Shown here one piece after another: positions 9,616-17,655 of a DNA stretch of 43,115 nt (within the stretch, counting starts at the first letter, position 1; every line of letters begins with the position of its first letter). The stretch comes from Alphaproteobacteria bacterium MarineAlpha6_Bin4 (GTDB lineage Bacteria > Pseudomonadota > Alphaproteobacteria > GCA-002720895). A model generated the notes under the pieces. That model was not told the origin of the DNA. It saw nothing but the letters and a program-made list of their open reading frames with translations, and made no database searches. The stretch is from contig PTKO01000007.1 in NCBI GenBank assembly GCA_002937775.1, positions 1-43,115 of the forward strand. The letters are read 5' to 3'. A program made the translations under genes and the position numbers.

Positions 9616-10735
9616 AAAAAAAATTAAAATTTGTTTTCCTTTTGTAGGGGATAGTATTGGTGGTAGCCATATATCTGCAATAGAATTAATTAAAAAATTA
9701 GATAAAAATTTTTTTTCCCCAATAATCGTATTGCATAAAAAAGGAATTTTATACAATAGATTAATTAGCGATGGTTTAAATCCTAATCATTTAAAAATTA
9801 CAAATTTTGTAGGTAAAAAAAAGGGATTTATTCCAAATTTATTAAGTATTTTAAAAAATACTTTATTAATTACTTCTTATATAAAAAAAAAAGAAATTGA
9901 TATTGTACATTTAAACGACTCAAGCGCAGGATTGTCATGGATATTTCCTACAAAAATTAGTGAAGCAAAATTAATTTGGCATCAAAGAGTTGCGTTTCCA
10001 AAATGGAGACTTTACAAAACTTTATTTTTTTTTACAGAAAAAATAATTTGTATTTCTAAATTTGTTTATAAGACTATTCCTAATTATAGTAAAAAAAAAG
10101 CAACAATAGTCTTTAACCCAATATCCATAAAAAAAATTAAAACCAAAAGTATTAAAAATAATTATTTAAAGATAAAATCTGATTTAGAAAATAAGAAGAT
10201 AAAGAAAATTTTATTTCTTGCTAACATTATTGAAAGTAAAAGGGTTGATTTTTTTATTAAGATTGCTGAAGAAATTATTAAAAAGAAGATTATTAAAAAT
10301 TCTAAATTTTACATAGTGGGTTCGGATAAAAAAAATCTATTAAAAAATAATATTTTTAATAATAAGATAATTTACATCGGCCACGAACCTAACAAAGAGA
10401 TTTTTCTTAAATATTGTGATTTACTTATTGTTACAGCAGAAAATGAAGGTTTTAATAGAACAATTGTGGAAGGAATGCTTTCTAAAATACCTGTAATAGC
10501 TGTTAAATCAGGAGCTCATTCAGAAATTATTAAAAATAATTTTAATGGCTGGCTAGTAAAAAAAAATAATATAAATAATTTTGTTAGCACAGTAACAAAA
10601 GTTTTAAATTTGGAGAAAAACAAATTAAGAAACATTTTAAATAAATCAAAGAATTTAGCTAAGAAAAATTATAATATTTCTAATCATGCCACTAAAATTT
10701 CAGAAATTTACTTTAAATTATTTTCTTCTAAATAA
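9560..10735 (+). CDS. Family 4-like glycosyltransferase
   Basis: A GT-B fold glycosyltransferase, 391 residues as called. The N-terminal domain begins ICFPFVGDSIGGSHIS, with the Gly-Gly acceptor/donor loop. The C-terminal nucleotide-sugar domain has AENEGFNRTIVEGMLSKIPVI, the family's E-x7-E signature (EGFNRTIVE), and a glycine-rich NGWLV. The only standard start is GTG at 9560, which gives a 56-base overlap with the deacetylase gene. The conserved fold starts about 24 residues later, so a nonstandard ATT start near the deacetylase stop is possible. Its 3' end overlaps the convergent asparagine-synthetase-like gene by 28 bases. The sugar transferred is unknown. Confidence 0.82.
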   Translation: MKNILRHLETVITIKTIIKKKIKICFPFVGDSIGGSHISAIELIKKLDKNFFSPIIVLHKKGILYNRLISDGLNPNHLKITNFVGKKKGFIPNLLSILKNTLLITSYIKKKEIDIVHLNDSSAGLSWIFPTKISEAKLIWHQRVAFPKWRLYKTLFFFTEKIICISKFVYKTIPNYSKKKATIVFNPISIKKIKTKSIKNNYLKIKSDLENKKIKKILFLANIIESKRVDFFIKIAEEIIKKKIIKNSKFYIVGSDKKNLLKNNIFNNKIIYIGHEPNKEIFLKYCDLLIVTAENEGFNRTIVEGMLSKIPVIAVKSGAHSEIIKNNFNGWLVKKNNINNFVSTVTKVLNLEKNKLRNILNKSKNLAKKNYNISNHATKISEIYFKLFSSK

Positions 10736-12267
10736 TATTTAGAAAAAAAAGAAACAGTGTTTCTACTTTTTTTGTAATTTTTTAGAAAAATTTCTTTTCC
10801 AAGCATTCCATATTGATTTTTATCATTGCTGTAATAGTACATTCTTTTATAAAATTTTTCTTTTATATCTTTTACTGGAATAAAGTTTAAAAAGAAACCA
10901 ACAAATTTTATAATTTTGTAAATACCAACCCACACCTCTGGCTCTGAACGTAGGTCATTGAAAATATTTCTATAATTTTTTTTTTTTAAAAAATTTATAT
11001 AAAAATTTTGATTAATTTTATCTTTTAATGGTATTTTTTCAAAAAATTTCATTATTTCTTTATCCCAAAGAGGCATTTCCCATTCAACATTAAAAAAGTC
11101 ATAAGCTTTATTTCCATTTACAACTAACTTTGATTGTCTTTCTTTCCATTCCCAATACTCATAAAGCATTTTTAAATTTTTTTTTTTTATAACTAATTTT
11201 CCAAATGATTTGTTAATCTTTTTTTTTATAAAACTAATATTTTTTTTATTTACAAGATTTTTCCATAATGAGTAATGCTTTTTTATTATATATTCGTATA
11301 AATTTTTAATTTTTGATTTTTTTGAATAATTAATAAATTTAGTTAGATGTGAACCTGAAATATAGTCACCGGATTGTCCATTTATAACTATTTTATTTTT
11401 TAAAAAATTTTCTTTATTCATTTTTGACAATGTTTCAAATTCTAAATAACTAGGAGTAGATGAAAGATTTGAAGAATAATCTGAGTAATTTTTTCTTTCA
11501 TAAGATTTGTATAAAAAATTAATTTTTTTTTCATCATGTTCATAAAATTTCCAAGGAACATTCAATAACTGGCTTATTTCTTTAGCTTTAATTGATTCAT
11601 GATTTCTTTTTATCCCATAACTTACAGCTAATATTTTGTTATATTTTAGCTCTACTAATTTACCTAAAATAAATCTAGAATCTAAGCCGCCACTTAAGAA
11701 AACAATTATTGTCTTACCATTAGCTCTTTTTATTATTTTTTTGAAAATTTTATTAATTATTAATTCAAATTTATTGTAACTTTGTTTTTTTGAATAATTT
11801 GGTAAATATTCAAAATATTTGATTTTTTTTTTTATGTTATTTTTTTTTTTCCAAAGAATTATATTTCCAGAGTTAATCTGATAAACATTATTTATTAAAG
11901 TTTCATTTCCACTGACATAGCCAAGCATTTTAAATTCAAGAACAGATCTTTTGTTTACAAAATTATCATTTTTTAATAATTTTGCAGAATTTGACACATA
12001 GCCCTTATTATTAAAAAAAATCGGTTGGCTTCTTACATTATCCACAGCACAAAAAACATTTTTTTTATTTTCTAAAATTATTCCAAAATAAAAATCAAGA
12101 GTAGTTATAAAATTTTTAAATATTTTTAAATTAATTTTCTCTTGTTTTTTAAAAAAAAAACTAATTTTTTCAATATTTGCGATGTTTGTTTTAACATATA
12201 TGTTGTTTTGGTGGTACTTTAGATGATGCCAGTTATATTTTTTGTCAATTCTTACCTTATTTAACAT
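10708..12267 (-). CDS. Asparagine synthetase-like amidotransferase lacking the glutaminase cysteine
   Basis: A 519-residue protein with the ATP-pyrophosphatase loop FLSGGLDSRFI at about residues 190-200, typical of asparagine synthetase C-terminal domains, and a later EWEMPLWDKEIMKFF segment that is common in this family. Residues 1-140 look like a degenerate glutaminase domain (compare CAVDNVRSQPIFF), but the protein does not begin with MCG and the N-terminal nucleophilic Cys is missing. It may use free ammonia or another amine after adenylating a carboxylate. Surface-glycan clusters elsewhere use relatives to amidate uronic acids; beta-lactam synthetases are also Cys-less relatives. Single minus-strand gene, convergent with the glycosyltransferase. 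Family is sure, reaction is not. Confidence 0.8.
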   Translation of the reverse strand: MLNKVRIDKKYNWHHLKYHQNNIYVKTNIANIEKISFFFKKQEKINLKIFKNFITTLDFYFGIILENKKNVFCAVDNVRSQPIFFNNKGYVSNSAKLLKNDNFVNKRSVLEFKMLGYVSGNETLINNVYQINSGNIILWKKKNNIKKKIKYFEYLPNYSKKQSYNKFELIINKIFKKIIKRANGKTIIVFLSGGLDSRFILGKLVELKYNKILAVSYGIKRNHESIKAKEISQLLNVPWKFYEHDEKKINFLYKSYERKNYSDYSSNLSSTPSYLEFETLSKMNKENFLKNKIVINGQSGDYISGSHLTKFINYSKKSKIKNLYEYIIKKHYSLWKNLVNKKNISFIKKKINKSFGKLVIKKKNLKMLYEYWEWKERQSKLVVNGNKAYDFFNVEWEMPLWDKEIMKFFEKIPLKDKINQNFYINFLKKKNYRNIFNDLRSEPEVWVGIYKIIKFVGFFLNFIPVKDIKEKFYKRMYYYSNDKNQYGMLGKEIFLKNYKKSRNTVSFFSKYYLEENNLK

Positions 12268-12298
12268 TATTTATATTTTAGTAATATATGTCTATATG

Positions 12299-12326
12299 TA
12301 AATTTAGTAAATTTGTTAATAAATTT
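12299..12326. repeat. Three TAAATTT repeats in the divergent asnB-like / beta-propeller spacer
   Basis: TAAATTT occurs at 12299, 12308 and 12320 within the 107-base spacer between two divergent genes, followed by a 13-T run at 12338-12350. They could be regulator half-sites but could equally be AT-rich noise. Confidence 0.15.
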
Positions 12327-12374
12327 GTAACTTGCAATTTTTTTTTTTTTATATTAAATAACAATTAAATTTGC

Positions 12375-13340
12375 ATGATTAATTTTCTAATTAAATATAT
12401 ATTGTTTTTTGCATTTTCTGTAAATATAGCTATTGCTGAGCAGATGTTATCATTAGATGATAATTTTTTTCCAGAAGGTATAGCAATTTCAAAGAATGGC
12501 GATATTTTCGTTGGAAGTTTAAAAGAAAATAAAATAGTTAGGTTTAAAAATAATGAAAAAAAATCTGAAATTTTTGTTCCTTCTAATTCAAATAGCTTAA
12601 ATTCTGTAATTGGTATTATAGCAGATAATAGAAATAAGATTTTGTGGGCTTGTTCCTCTAACCCAGGGGTATCAAATTATCCTAGTGATAAAGTTGTGTC
12701 ACTAAAAGCATTTGATATTAATACTGGAGATTTTATTCAAAGTTACGAATTTCCTAATGGAGGATTTTGTAATGACATTACATTAGACAGTAATGGAAAT
12801 GTTTATGCAACTGACTCATTTAATCCACGTATACTTCGGTTAAATAAATCGCAATCAAGACTTGAAACTTGGTATGAAAACGACGATTTCAAAGGCGAGG
12901 GCTTTAATCTTAACGGAATTACATTTATTGATAATAAAATTTATACTGTAAAAATGAATTCCGGGGAATTGTTTGAAATAGAAGTTGCTGATAACGGAAA
13001 ACCAATTAATTATGTTAAAATAGATTTACCACGACCTTTAAATGCTCCAGATGGTATCAAAGCAATTGACAAAAATAATTTATTAGTTGTTGAAAATAAA
13101 GGAAGCTTAACAAACATAAGTTTATCTGATCCAATTATACTTAATGTTATTAAAGATAATTTAGATACTCCTACAACCGTAGCAATTAAAGGAAAAACAG
13201 CATGGGTTCTTCAAGCACAATTTGGGCATTTATTTGGTGATGAAAAGGATATACCACCAGGGCCATTCGAAATTATAGGCGTTCAATATAAACCATCAAT
13301 CTTGACAAAAATAAAAAAACTATTAAATTTCGAAAAATAA
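12375..13340 (+). CDS. Secreted SMP-30/NHL-type beta-propeller protein
   Basis: A 321-residue protein with an N-terminal signal peptide: a hydrophobic stretch from about residue 3 to 20, with likely cleavage after AIA before EQ. The rest shows repeated beta-propeller blades of the SMP-30/gluconolactonase or NHL kind: FFPEGIAISKNGDIFVGS, NDITLDSNGNVYATDSFN, and PDGIKAIDKNNLLVVEN. Relatives hydrolyse lactones or bind ligands in the periplasm. Metal-ligand residues typical of SMP-30 (Glu in FPEG, Asn in CNDI, Asp in APDG) can be picked out, which favours a lactonase-like role. It sits 12 bases before the L36 gene with no functional link. Substrate unknown. Confidence 0.72.
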   Translation: MINFLIKYILFFAFSVNIAIAEQMLSLDDNFFPEGIAISKNGDIFVGSLKENKIVRFKNNEKKSEIFVPSNSNSLNSVIGIIADNRNKILWACSSNPGVSNYPSDKVVSLKAFDINTGDFIQSYEFPNGGFCNDITLDSNGNVYATDSFNPRILRLNKSQSRLETWYENDDFKGEGFNLNGITFIDNKIYTVKMNSGELFEIEVADNGKPINYVKIDLPRPLNAPDGIKAIDKNNLLVVENKGSLTNISLSDPIILNVIKDNLDTPTTVAIKGKTAWVLQAQFGHLFGDEKDIPPGPFEIIGVQYKPSILTKIKKLLNFEK

Positions 13341-13352
13341 GAGGTTTTTTTT

Positions 13353-13478
13353 ATGAAAGTTTTAAGTTCTTTAAAGTCAGCAAAAGGTCGACATCTAAAA
13401 TGTAAAGTTGTTCGCAGAAGAGGCCGTATTTATGTGATCAACAAATCCAATCCTAGATTTAAAGCAAGACAAGGATAA
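13353..13478 (+). CDS. rpmJ: 50S ribosomal protein L36 (zinc-free alphaproteobacterial form)
   Basis: A 41-residue ribosomal protein missing from the ORF track. It reads [20 protein letters not shown] and then [21 protein letters not shown], which matches alphaproteobacterial L36 from end to end. It has a single Cys, so it is the form without the zinc ribbon. Start ATG 13353, with GAGG 8 bases upstream. It lies 12 bases after the beta-propeller gene and 35 bases before the radical SAM gene, away from the main ribosomal protein operon, as is usual for this form. Confidence 0.95.
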   Translation: MKVLSSLKSAKGRHLKCKVVRRRGRIYVINKSNPRFKARQG

Positions 13479-13513
13479 TATTTTTTATTACTATAACTTT
13501 TAGGATAAATTTT

Positions 13514-14719
13514 ATGCTAAAAGATAAATTAAAATTTTTTTTAAAAAAAAACTACCCTGCGCTTGTAAGAAAATATAGAGACTACTCTATTTCTAAATCA
13601 TTTAATCATAATTATTGGGAAAAAAAGAAAGACTCTTTTATTGGAATTGTAAATGATTTAAAAAACAAACCTTTTGATGAAACATTGCCTAAAAATTTTA
13701 ATGAAATAAAAATTAAACACGACAGAGCTACTTTAGAAATAAATAATACTTGTAATCTTGATTGTATAATGTGTAAAACTAGCCTTTCTACTAGAAAAAA
13801 AGGTAAGATGGATAGTGAGACACTTAACGTTGCTCTAGAAAGACTAAAAGAAGCTGGGGTTACACATGTTACCTTGCACACAATAGGCGATCCTCTAGCT
13901 AACCCAAGATTAAAAGAAGTATTTATTGAATTAAGGAAATACAATATTAAGTGCTCAATATCTACAAACGGGCTACTCTTATATAAGCACGTTGATACCT
14001 TAAAAGAATTTCTCGATATATGCCCATCTATAAGATTCTCAATTGATGGGGTAAATAAAGAAACTTATGAAAAAATAAGAGCTAAAGGGAAATGGGAAGA
14101 TTTAATTACAAATCTTGACCTATGTAATAATGAACTTAGAACTAAAGGCTTATCTACAGATATTAATATGACTGTTTCAAAAGATAATTTTAATGAGATT
14201 GGAGAATTTATAGTTTTTTTTAAGAAATATATTTCTTATCCTTTTATGGATTTTTCATTTAACTTTGTTAATAGTTTAAGTCCAGACAATACATATTTTA
14301 ACGAAGCTAATACGATTCCAGAACACACGCACATAAATAAAATGTGTCATCTTGTTTCAGGTAAAGTTCCATATATTTTGATTGATGGGAAATTATCTGT
14401 TTGTTGCAGAGATTATAGCGGCGAATTAATTATTGGAGATATAAATAAGTCATCTTTAAATGCGGTGAGGAGTTCAAAAAAATTAAAATCATTACAGAAA
14501 GCTCATACGAATGGAAATTTAGAAAATTATCCTTTATGTAAAACCTGTTTTATTATTGATGATAGAATTAATATTGTTTTTAGTGGCGTATTGCAATATT
14601 TGCTTTTTATGCACCCAGATGAAAAAGCTGAATATTTTCAAAGTAAAGCTGACGAACTAATAGAATTTTTGAGAAATAAAGAATTATCTACTGAAAAATT
14701 TACAAAATTGTTAAATTAA
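13514..14719 (+). CDS. Radical SAM protein with C-terminal SPASM-like domain
   Basis: A 401-residue enzyme with the radical SAM cluster motif CNLDCIMC (CxxxCxxC) near residue 78, then HTIGDPLANPRL and SISTNG segments of the TIM-barrel core. The C-terminal part, IDGKLSVCCRDYSGELIIGDI followed by CKTC, resembles a SPASM domain that binds extra iron-sulfur clusters. Members modify peptides or act on sugars and other small molecules. There is no obvious precursor peptide next to it except ribosomal protein L36, 35 bases upstream. It converges with pyruvate kinase with a four-base TTAA overlap. Function unknown beyond family. Confidence 0.85.
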   Translation: MLKDKLKFFLKKNYPALVRKYRDYSISKSFNHNYWEKKKDSFIGIVNDLKNKPFDETLPKNFNEIKIKHDRATLEINNTCNLDCIMCKTSLSTRKKGKMDSETLNVALERLKEAGVTHVTLHTIGDPLANPRLKEVFIELRKYNIKCSISTNGLLLYKHVDTLKEFLDICPSIRFSIDGVNKETYEKIRAKGKWEDLITNLDLCNNELRTKGLSTDINMTVSKDNFNEIGEFIVFFKKYISYPFMDFSFNFVNSLSPDNTYFNEANTIPEHTHINKMCHLVSGKVPYILIDGKLSVCCRDYSGELIIGDINKSSLNAVRSSKKLKSLQKAHTNGNLENYPLCKTCFIIDDRINIVFSGVLQYLLFMHPDEKAEYFQSKADELIEFLRNKELSTEKFTKLLN

Positions 14720-16137
14720 TACCTATCTACTGATGCAATTCTAAGCACATTTGTCGCTCCACTTTGACCAAACGGAACCCCAGCGGTTATTACAACACGA
14801 TCACCTTTTTTTGCAAATTTTTCTTTTTTTGCTAATTTTCCTGATTTAATAACCATATCTTTAAAACTTCTAGCATCTTTGGTATGAATACAGTGTACAC
14901 CCCATGCCAAAGCTAATCTTCTAGCTGTGTTAAGATTTGGAGATATCCCCATAATCGGAACATCGGGTCTTTCTCTTGCAGCTCTCAAAGCAGTTGAACC
15001 AGAAGTTGTATAAGTAACAACAGCTTTTGCAGACATTATTCTAGCAACATACTTTGCAGATTCAGTTATTGCATCTTCTGCGGTTGCCCTTGCTTTAACA
15101 TGACTAGCTTCATTAATATTTAAATACAAAGGGTCACTCTCAACTTTTTCAATTATTTTGTTCATCATTTTTATAGATTCATTTGGATAAGCACCGATAG
15201 CTGTTTCAGCCGATAACATTACTGCATCTGTACCATCATATATTGCTGTTGCAACATCTGATGCCTCTGCTCTTGTTGGAGTCGGATAATTAACCATTGA
15301 GTCAAGCATTTGGGTTGCAACAACAACAGGTTTACCCTCTTGCCTGCAAGCATTTATAATTCTCTTTTGTTGGCTTGGAAGACTTTCCAATGGTGATTCA
15401 ATACCAAGATCACCCCTGGCAATCATTATTGCATCAGAAACTTTTATTATCTTATTCAAATTTTTTAAAGCAATTGGTTTTTCGAGCTTTGTTAAAACAG
15501 AAGCTTTATTTTTTATAATTTTTTTAAAATTCAATACATCCTTTTCTGTTTCAACAAAAGATAAAGCTATCCAATCCACTCCTAATTTTAGAGCTAGTCT
15601 CAAATCTTCTTCATCTTTTTTTGTTAATTTACCATTGGCTGATTTAACATTAGGTATGTTAAATCCTTTATTGCTAGATATGAAACCACTAAATTTTACT
15701 TTAGTTTCAATATAATTACTGTTCTTTCTTGTAACTATTAATGTTAATTTTCCATCATCAACTAATATTTTGTTTCCTTTTTTTATCTTTCTAAAAATAT
15801 CTTTATGAGGTAAGAAACATCTACGTTTATTTCCAGCCATTGGATTTAGGTCAAACGTAAATTTTCTACCACTTTTAAGAAAAATCGGCCCATCATCAAA
15901 CTTTCCAACTCGTAACTTTGGACCTTGCAAATCCATTAGGATTCCAATTGGTCTTTTTACTTTTTTTTCCAGCAGCCTAATTTCTTTAAATCTTTTTATA
16001 TGCGTCTCTGCTACATCATGACTAAAATTTAGCCTAAATATATCTGCTCCCGATATAAATAATTTTTTTATTGTTTTATAATCAGACGATGCCGGTCCTA
16101 ATGTTGCAATTATTTTAGCTTTTCTATTTCTTCTCAT
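14716..16137 (-). CDS. pyk: Pyruvate kinase
   Basis: Converts phosphoenolpyruvate and ADP to pyruvate and ATP, the last step of glycolysis. The 473-residue protein has the N-terminal KIIATLGPASSDY, RLNFSHDV, MDLQGPKLRVG at the start of the B domain, the catalytic strand VLTKLEKPIAL, the signature IMIARGDLGIE, and ATQMLDSM. The C-terminal regulatory domain is complete (TTSGSTALRAARERPDVPI). It forms a single minus-strand unit. Its stop codon interlocks with that of the radical SAM gene, and it is divergent from the GCS2-type ligase. Several well-known SAR11 strains are reported to lack this enzyme, so it bears on the taxonomic placement. Confidence 0.96.
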   Translation of the reverse strand: MRRNRKAKIIATLGPASSDYKTIKKLFISGADIFRLNFSHDVAETHIKRFKEIRLLEKKVKRPIGILMDLQGPKLRVGKFDDGPIFLKSGRKFTFDLNPMAGNKRRCFLPHKDIFRKIKKGNKILVDDGKLTLIVTRKNSNYIETKVKFSGFISSNKGFNIPNVKSANGKLTKKDEEDLRLALKLGVDWIALSFVETEKDVLNFKKIIKNKASVLTKLEKPIALKNLNKIIKVSDAIMIARGDLGIESPLESLPSQQKRIINACRQEGKPVVVATQMLDSMVNYPTPTRAEASDVATAIYDGTDAVMLSAETAIGAYPNESIKMMNKIIEKVESDPLYLNINEASHVKARATAEDAITESAKYVARIMSAKAVVTYTTSGSTALRAARERPDVPIMGISPNLNTARRLALAWGVHCIHTKDARSFKDMVIKSGKLAKKEKFAKKGDRVVITAGVPFGQSGATNVLRIASVDRY

Positions 16138-16184
16138 ATATAAATATTGAATAACTAACTTATAAATAGTAATTTTTTTGTTTC

Positions 16185-16204
16185 TTTACATGTTTTTTTG
16201 TAAA
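16185..16204. promoter_or_regulatory. Inverted repeat TTTACA-N8-TGTAAA in divergent pyk/ligase spacer
   Basis: A perfect 6-base inverted repeat with an 8-base centre lies in the roughly 110-base spacer between pyk and the divergent carboxylate-amine ligase gene, where an operator or a shared promoter element would be expected. No regulator can be named, and AT-rich chance is possible. Confidence 0.27.
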
Positions 16205-16248
16205 TATTACTTATATATTAATGAATTTTATAATTGATAATAAATGCT

Positions 16249-17376
16249 ATGAAAAATAACTTTTTTTCAGTAGGTCTTGAGGAAGAATATTTAGTTGTAA
16301 ATAAATATAATGGCGAGTTAATTGTTGATCCTCCTAAAGGCCTTATGAGAGATTGTAAAAAGAAACTTAAAGGTCAAGTTAAAAGTGAGTTTTTAAGATC
16401 TCAAATTGAAGTAGGGACCAAAGTTTGTAATTCAATAAAAGATTTAAAAGATAACTTAATTTTTTTAAGAAAAAATGTTGCAAAAATACTTAATAAGTAT
16501 GATTTATCTTTTATTGCAGTTTCAACACATCCATTTTCTGATTGGGAAAATCAAAAACATACGCAAAAAAGGAGATATTATAATTTAGCTGACAAGTTCC
16601 AAATGATTGGAAGAAGACTTGTTATTTCAGGTATGCATATTCATGTCGGAATACCTGATAATGAATTAAGAATTGATTTGATGAATCAAATTTCTTATTT
16701 TTTACCTCATTTATTAGCACTAAGTACTTCATCACCTTTTTGGAGAGGTGAAAATACAGGGCTTAAATCTTATAGAGTTAGTATTTTTGATGAATTGCCA
16801 AGAACAGGATTACCGGAAGAATTTGGTAGCTATGATGAATATAAAAGACATATCAAAATTTTAATGAATGCTGGAATATTAGATGACCCTAGTACTATTT
16901 GGTGGGATTTAAGACCTAATGTAAAATTTCCTACTTTAGAAATGAGAATTTGTGATACATGCACATCTTTAAATGATGCAATTTCTATTGCTGCATTATA
17001 TTTATCGATAATTCATATGGCTTGTAGATTAAGAAGAGAAAATAAAAAATGGAGAGTTTATTCAAAAATGTTAATTAATGAAAATAGATGGAGAGCACAA
17101 AGATATGGTATAGAAAAAAGCTTGGTAGATTTTGGTAAAAGTAAACTTGTACCATATAAAAATTTAGCAAATGAATTAATCGATTTAGTTAGAGAAGATG
17201 CCAAAATATTAAAATGTGAAAAAGAAATAAATAAAATCAAAAATATTATTAAAACAGGAACTAGCGCAGATAAACAAGTTAAAATTTTTAAAGAAGAAAT
17301 TAAAAAATCAAATAATAAAAGAATAGCCCTAGATAAAGTAGTAAAATTTCTTATGAAAGAAACAATTAATTTTTAG
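16249..17376 (+). CDS. Carboxylate-amine ligase, GCS2/YbdK family (glutamate-cysteine ligase-like)
   Basis: An ATP-grasp-like glutamine-synthetase-fold ligase related to glutamate-cysteine ligase. The N-terminus VGLEEEYLVV is the family signature. SGMHIHVGIPD and the long LRPNVKFPTLEMRICDTC segment follow in the usual order, and the Glu and His residues fit the metal site. The track begins at TTG 16234. I prefer ATG 16249, which starts MKNNFFSVGLEEEY as in relatives. It is followed 3 bases later by DUF1244, so they are likely co-transcribed. It could supply gamma-glutamylcysteine for glutathione, but YbdK-type enzymes have weak activity and no gshB is in view. Confidence 0.85.
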   Translation: MKNNFFSVGLEEEYLVVNKYNGELIVDPPKGLMRDCKKKLKGQVKSEFLRSQIEVGTKVCNSIKDLKDNLIFLRKNVAKILNKYDLSFIAVSTHPFSDWENQKHTQKRRYYNLADKFQMIGRRLVISGMHIHVGIPDNELRIDLMNQISYFLPHLLALSTSSPFWRGENTGLKSYRVSIFDELPRTGLPEEFGSYDEYKRHIKILMNAGILDDPSTIWWDLRPNVKFPTLEMRICDTCTSLNDAISIAALYLSIIHMACRLRRENKKWRVYSKMLINENRWRAQRYGIEKSLVDFGKSKLVPYKNLANELIDLVREDAKILKCEKEINKIKNIIKTGTSADKQVKIFKEEIKKSNNKRIALDKVVKFLMKETINF

Positions 17377-17379
17377 ATT

Positions 17380-17643
17380 ATGAATGAAAAAAAAAAAGTT
17401 GAAATCGAGTCCGAAGTTTTTCGAAGGTTAATAAATCATTTTAGAAAGAAACCTGATGTTCAAAATATAGATTTAATGAATTTAGCAGATTTTTGTAGAA
17501 ATTGTTTGTCAAAATGGTATATGCAATCTGCAAAGAAAAAAGGAATAAAAATAAATTACGAGGAAGCAAAAGAAATAATTTATGGCATGCCTTATGACAA
17601 ATGGAAAAAAAAATATCAAAAACCTTTAGCGAAGGATAAATAA
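17380..17643 (+). CDS. DUF1244 family protein
   Basis: An 87-residue protein matching the DUF1244 family: VFRRLINHFRKKPDVQNIDLMNLADFCRNCLSKWY, then YGMPYDKWKKKYQ. The two cysteines in DFCRNCLSKW are conserved in the family and could bind metal, but no function is established. It follows the carboxylate-amine ligase by 3 bases and precedes the epimerase by 12. The family is common in proteobacteria, and nothing about this copy looks unusual. Confidence 0.88.
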   Translation: MNEKKKVEIESEVFRRLINHFRKKPDVQNIDLMNLADFCRNCLSKWYMQSAKKKGIKINYEEAKEIIYGMPYDKWKKKYQKPLAKDK

Positions 17644-17655
17644 AAAACATTTAGT

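Noticed and set aside
16221-16259. Twelve-codon ORF (MNFIIDNKCYEK) overlapping the carboxylate-amine ligase start, a possible leader peptide
   Set aside because: No ribosome binding site, no attenuator-like hairpin or regulatory codon run; short ORFs are expected by chance.
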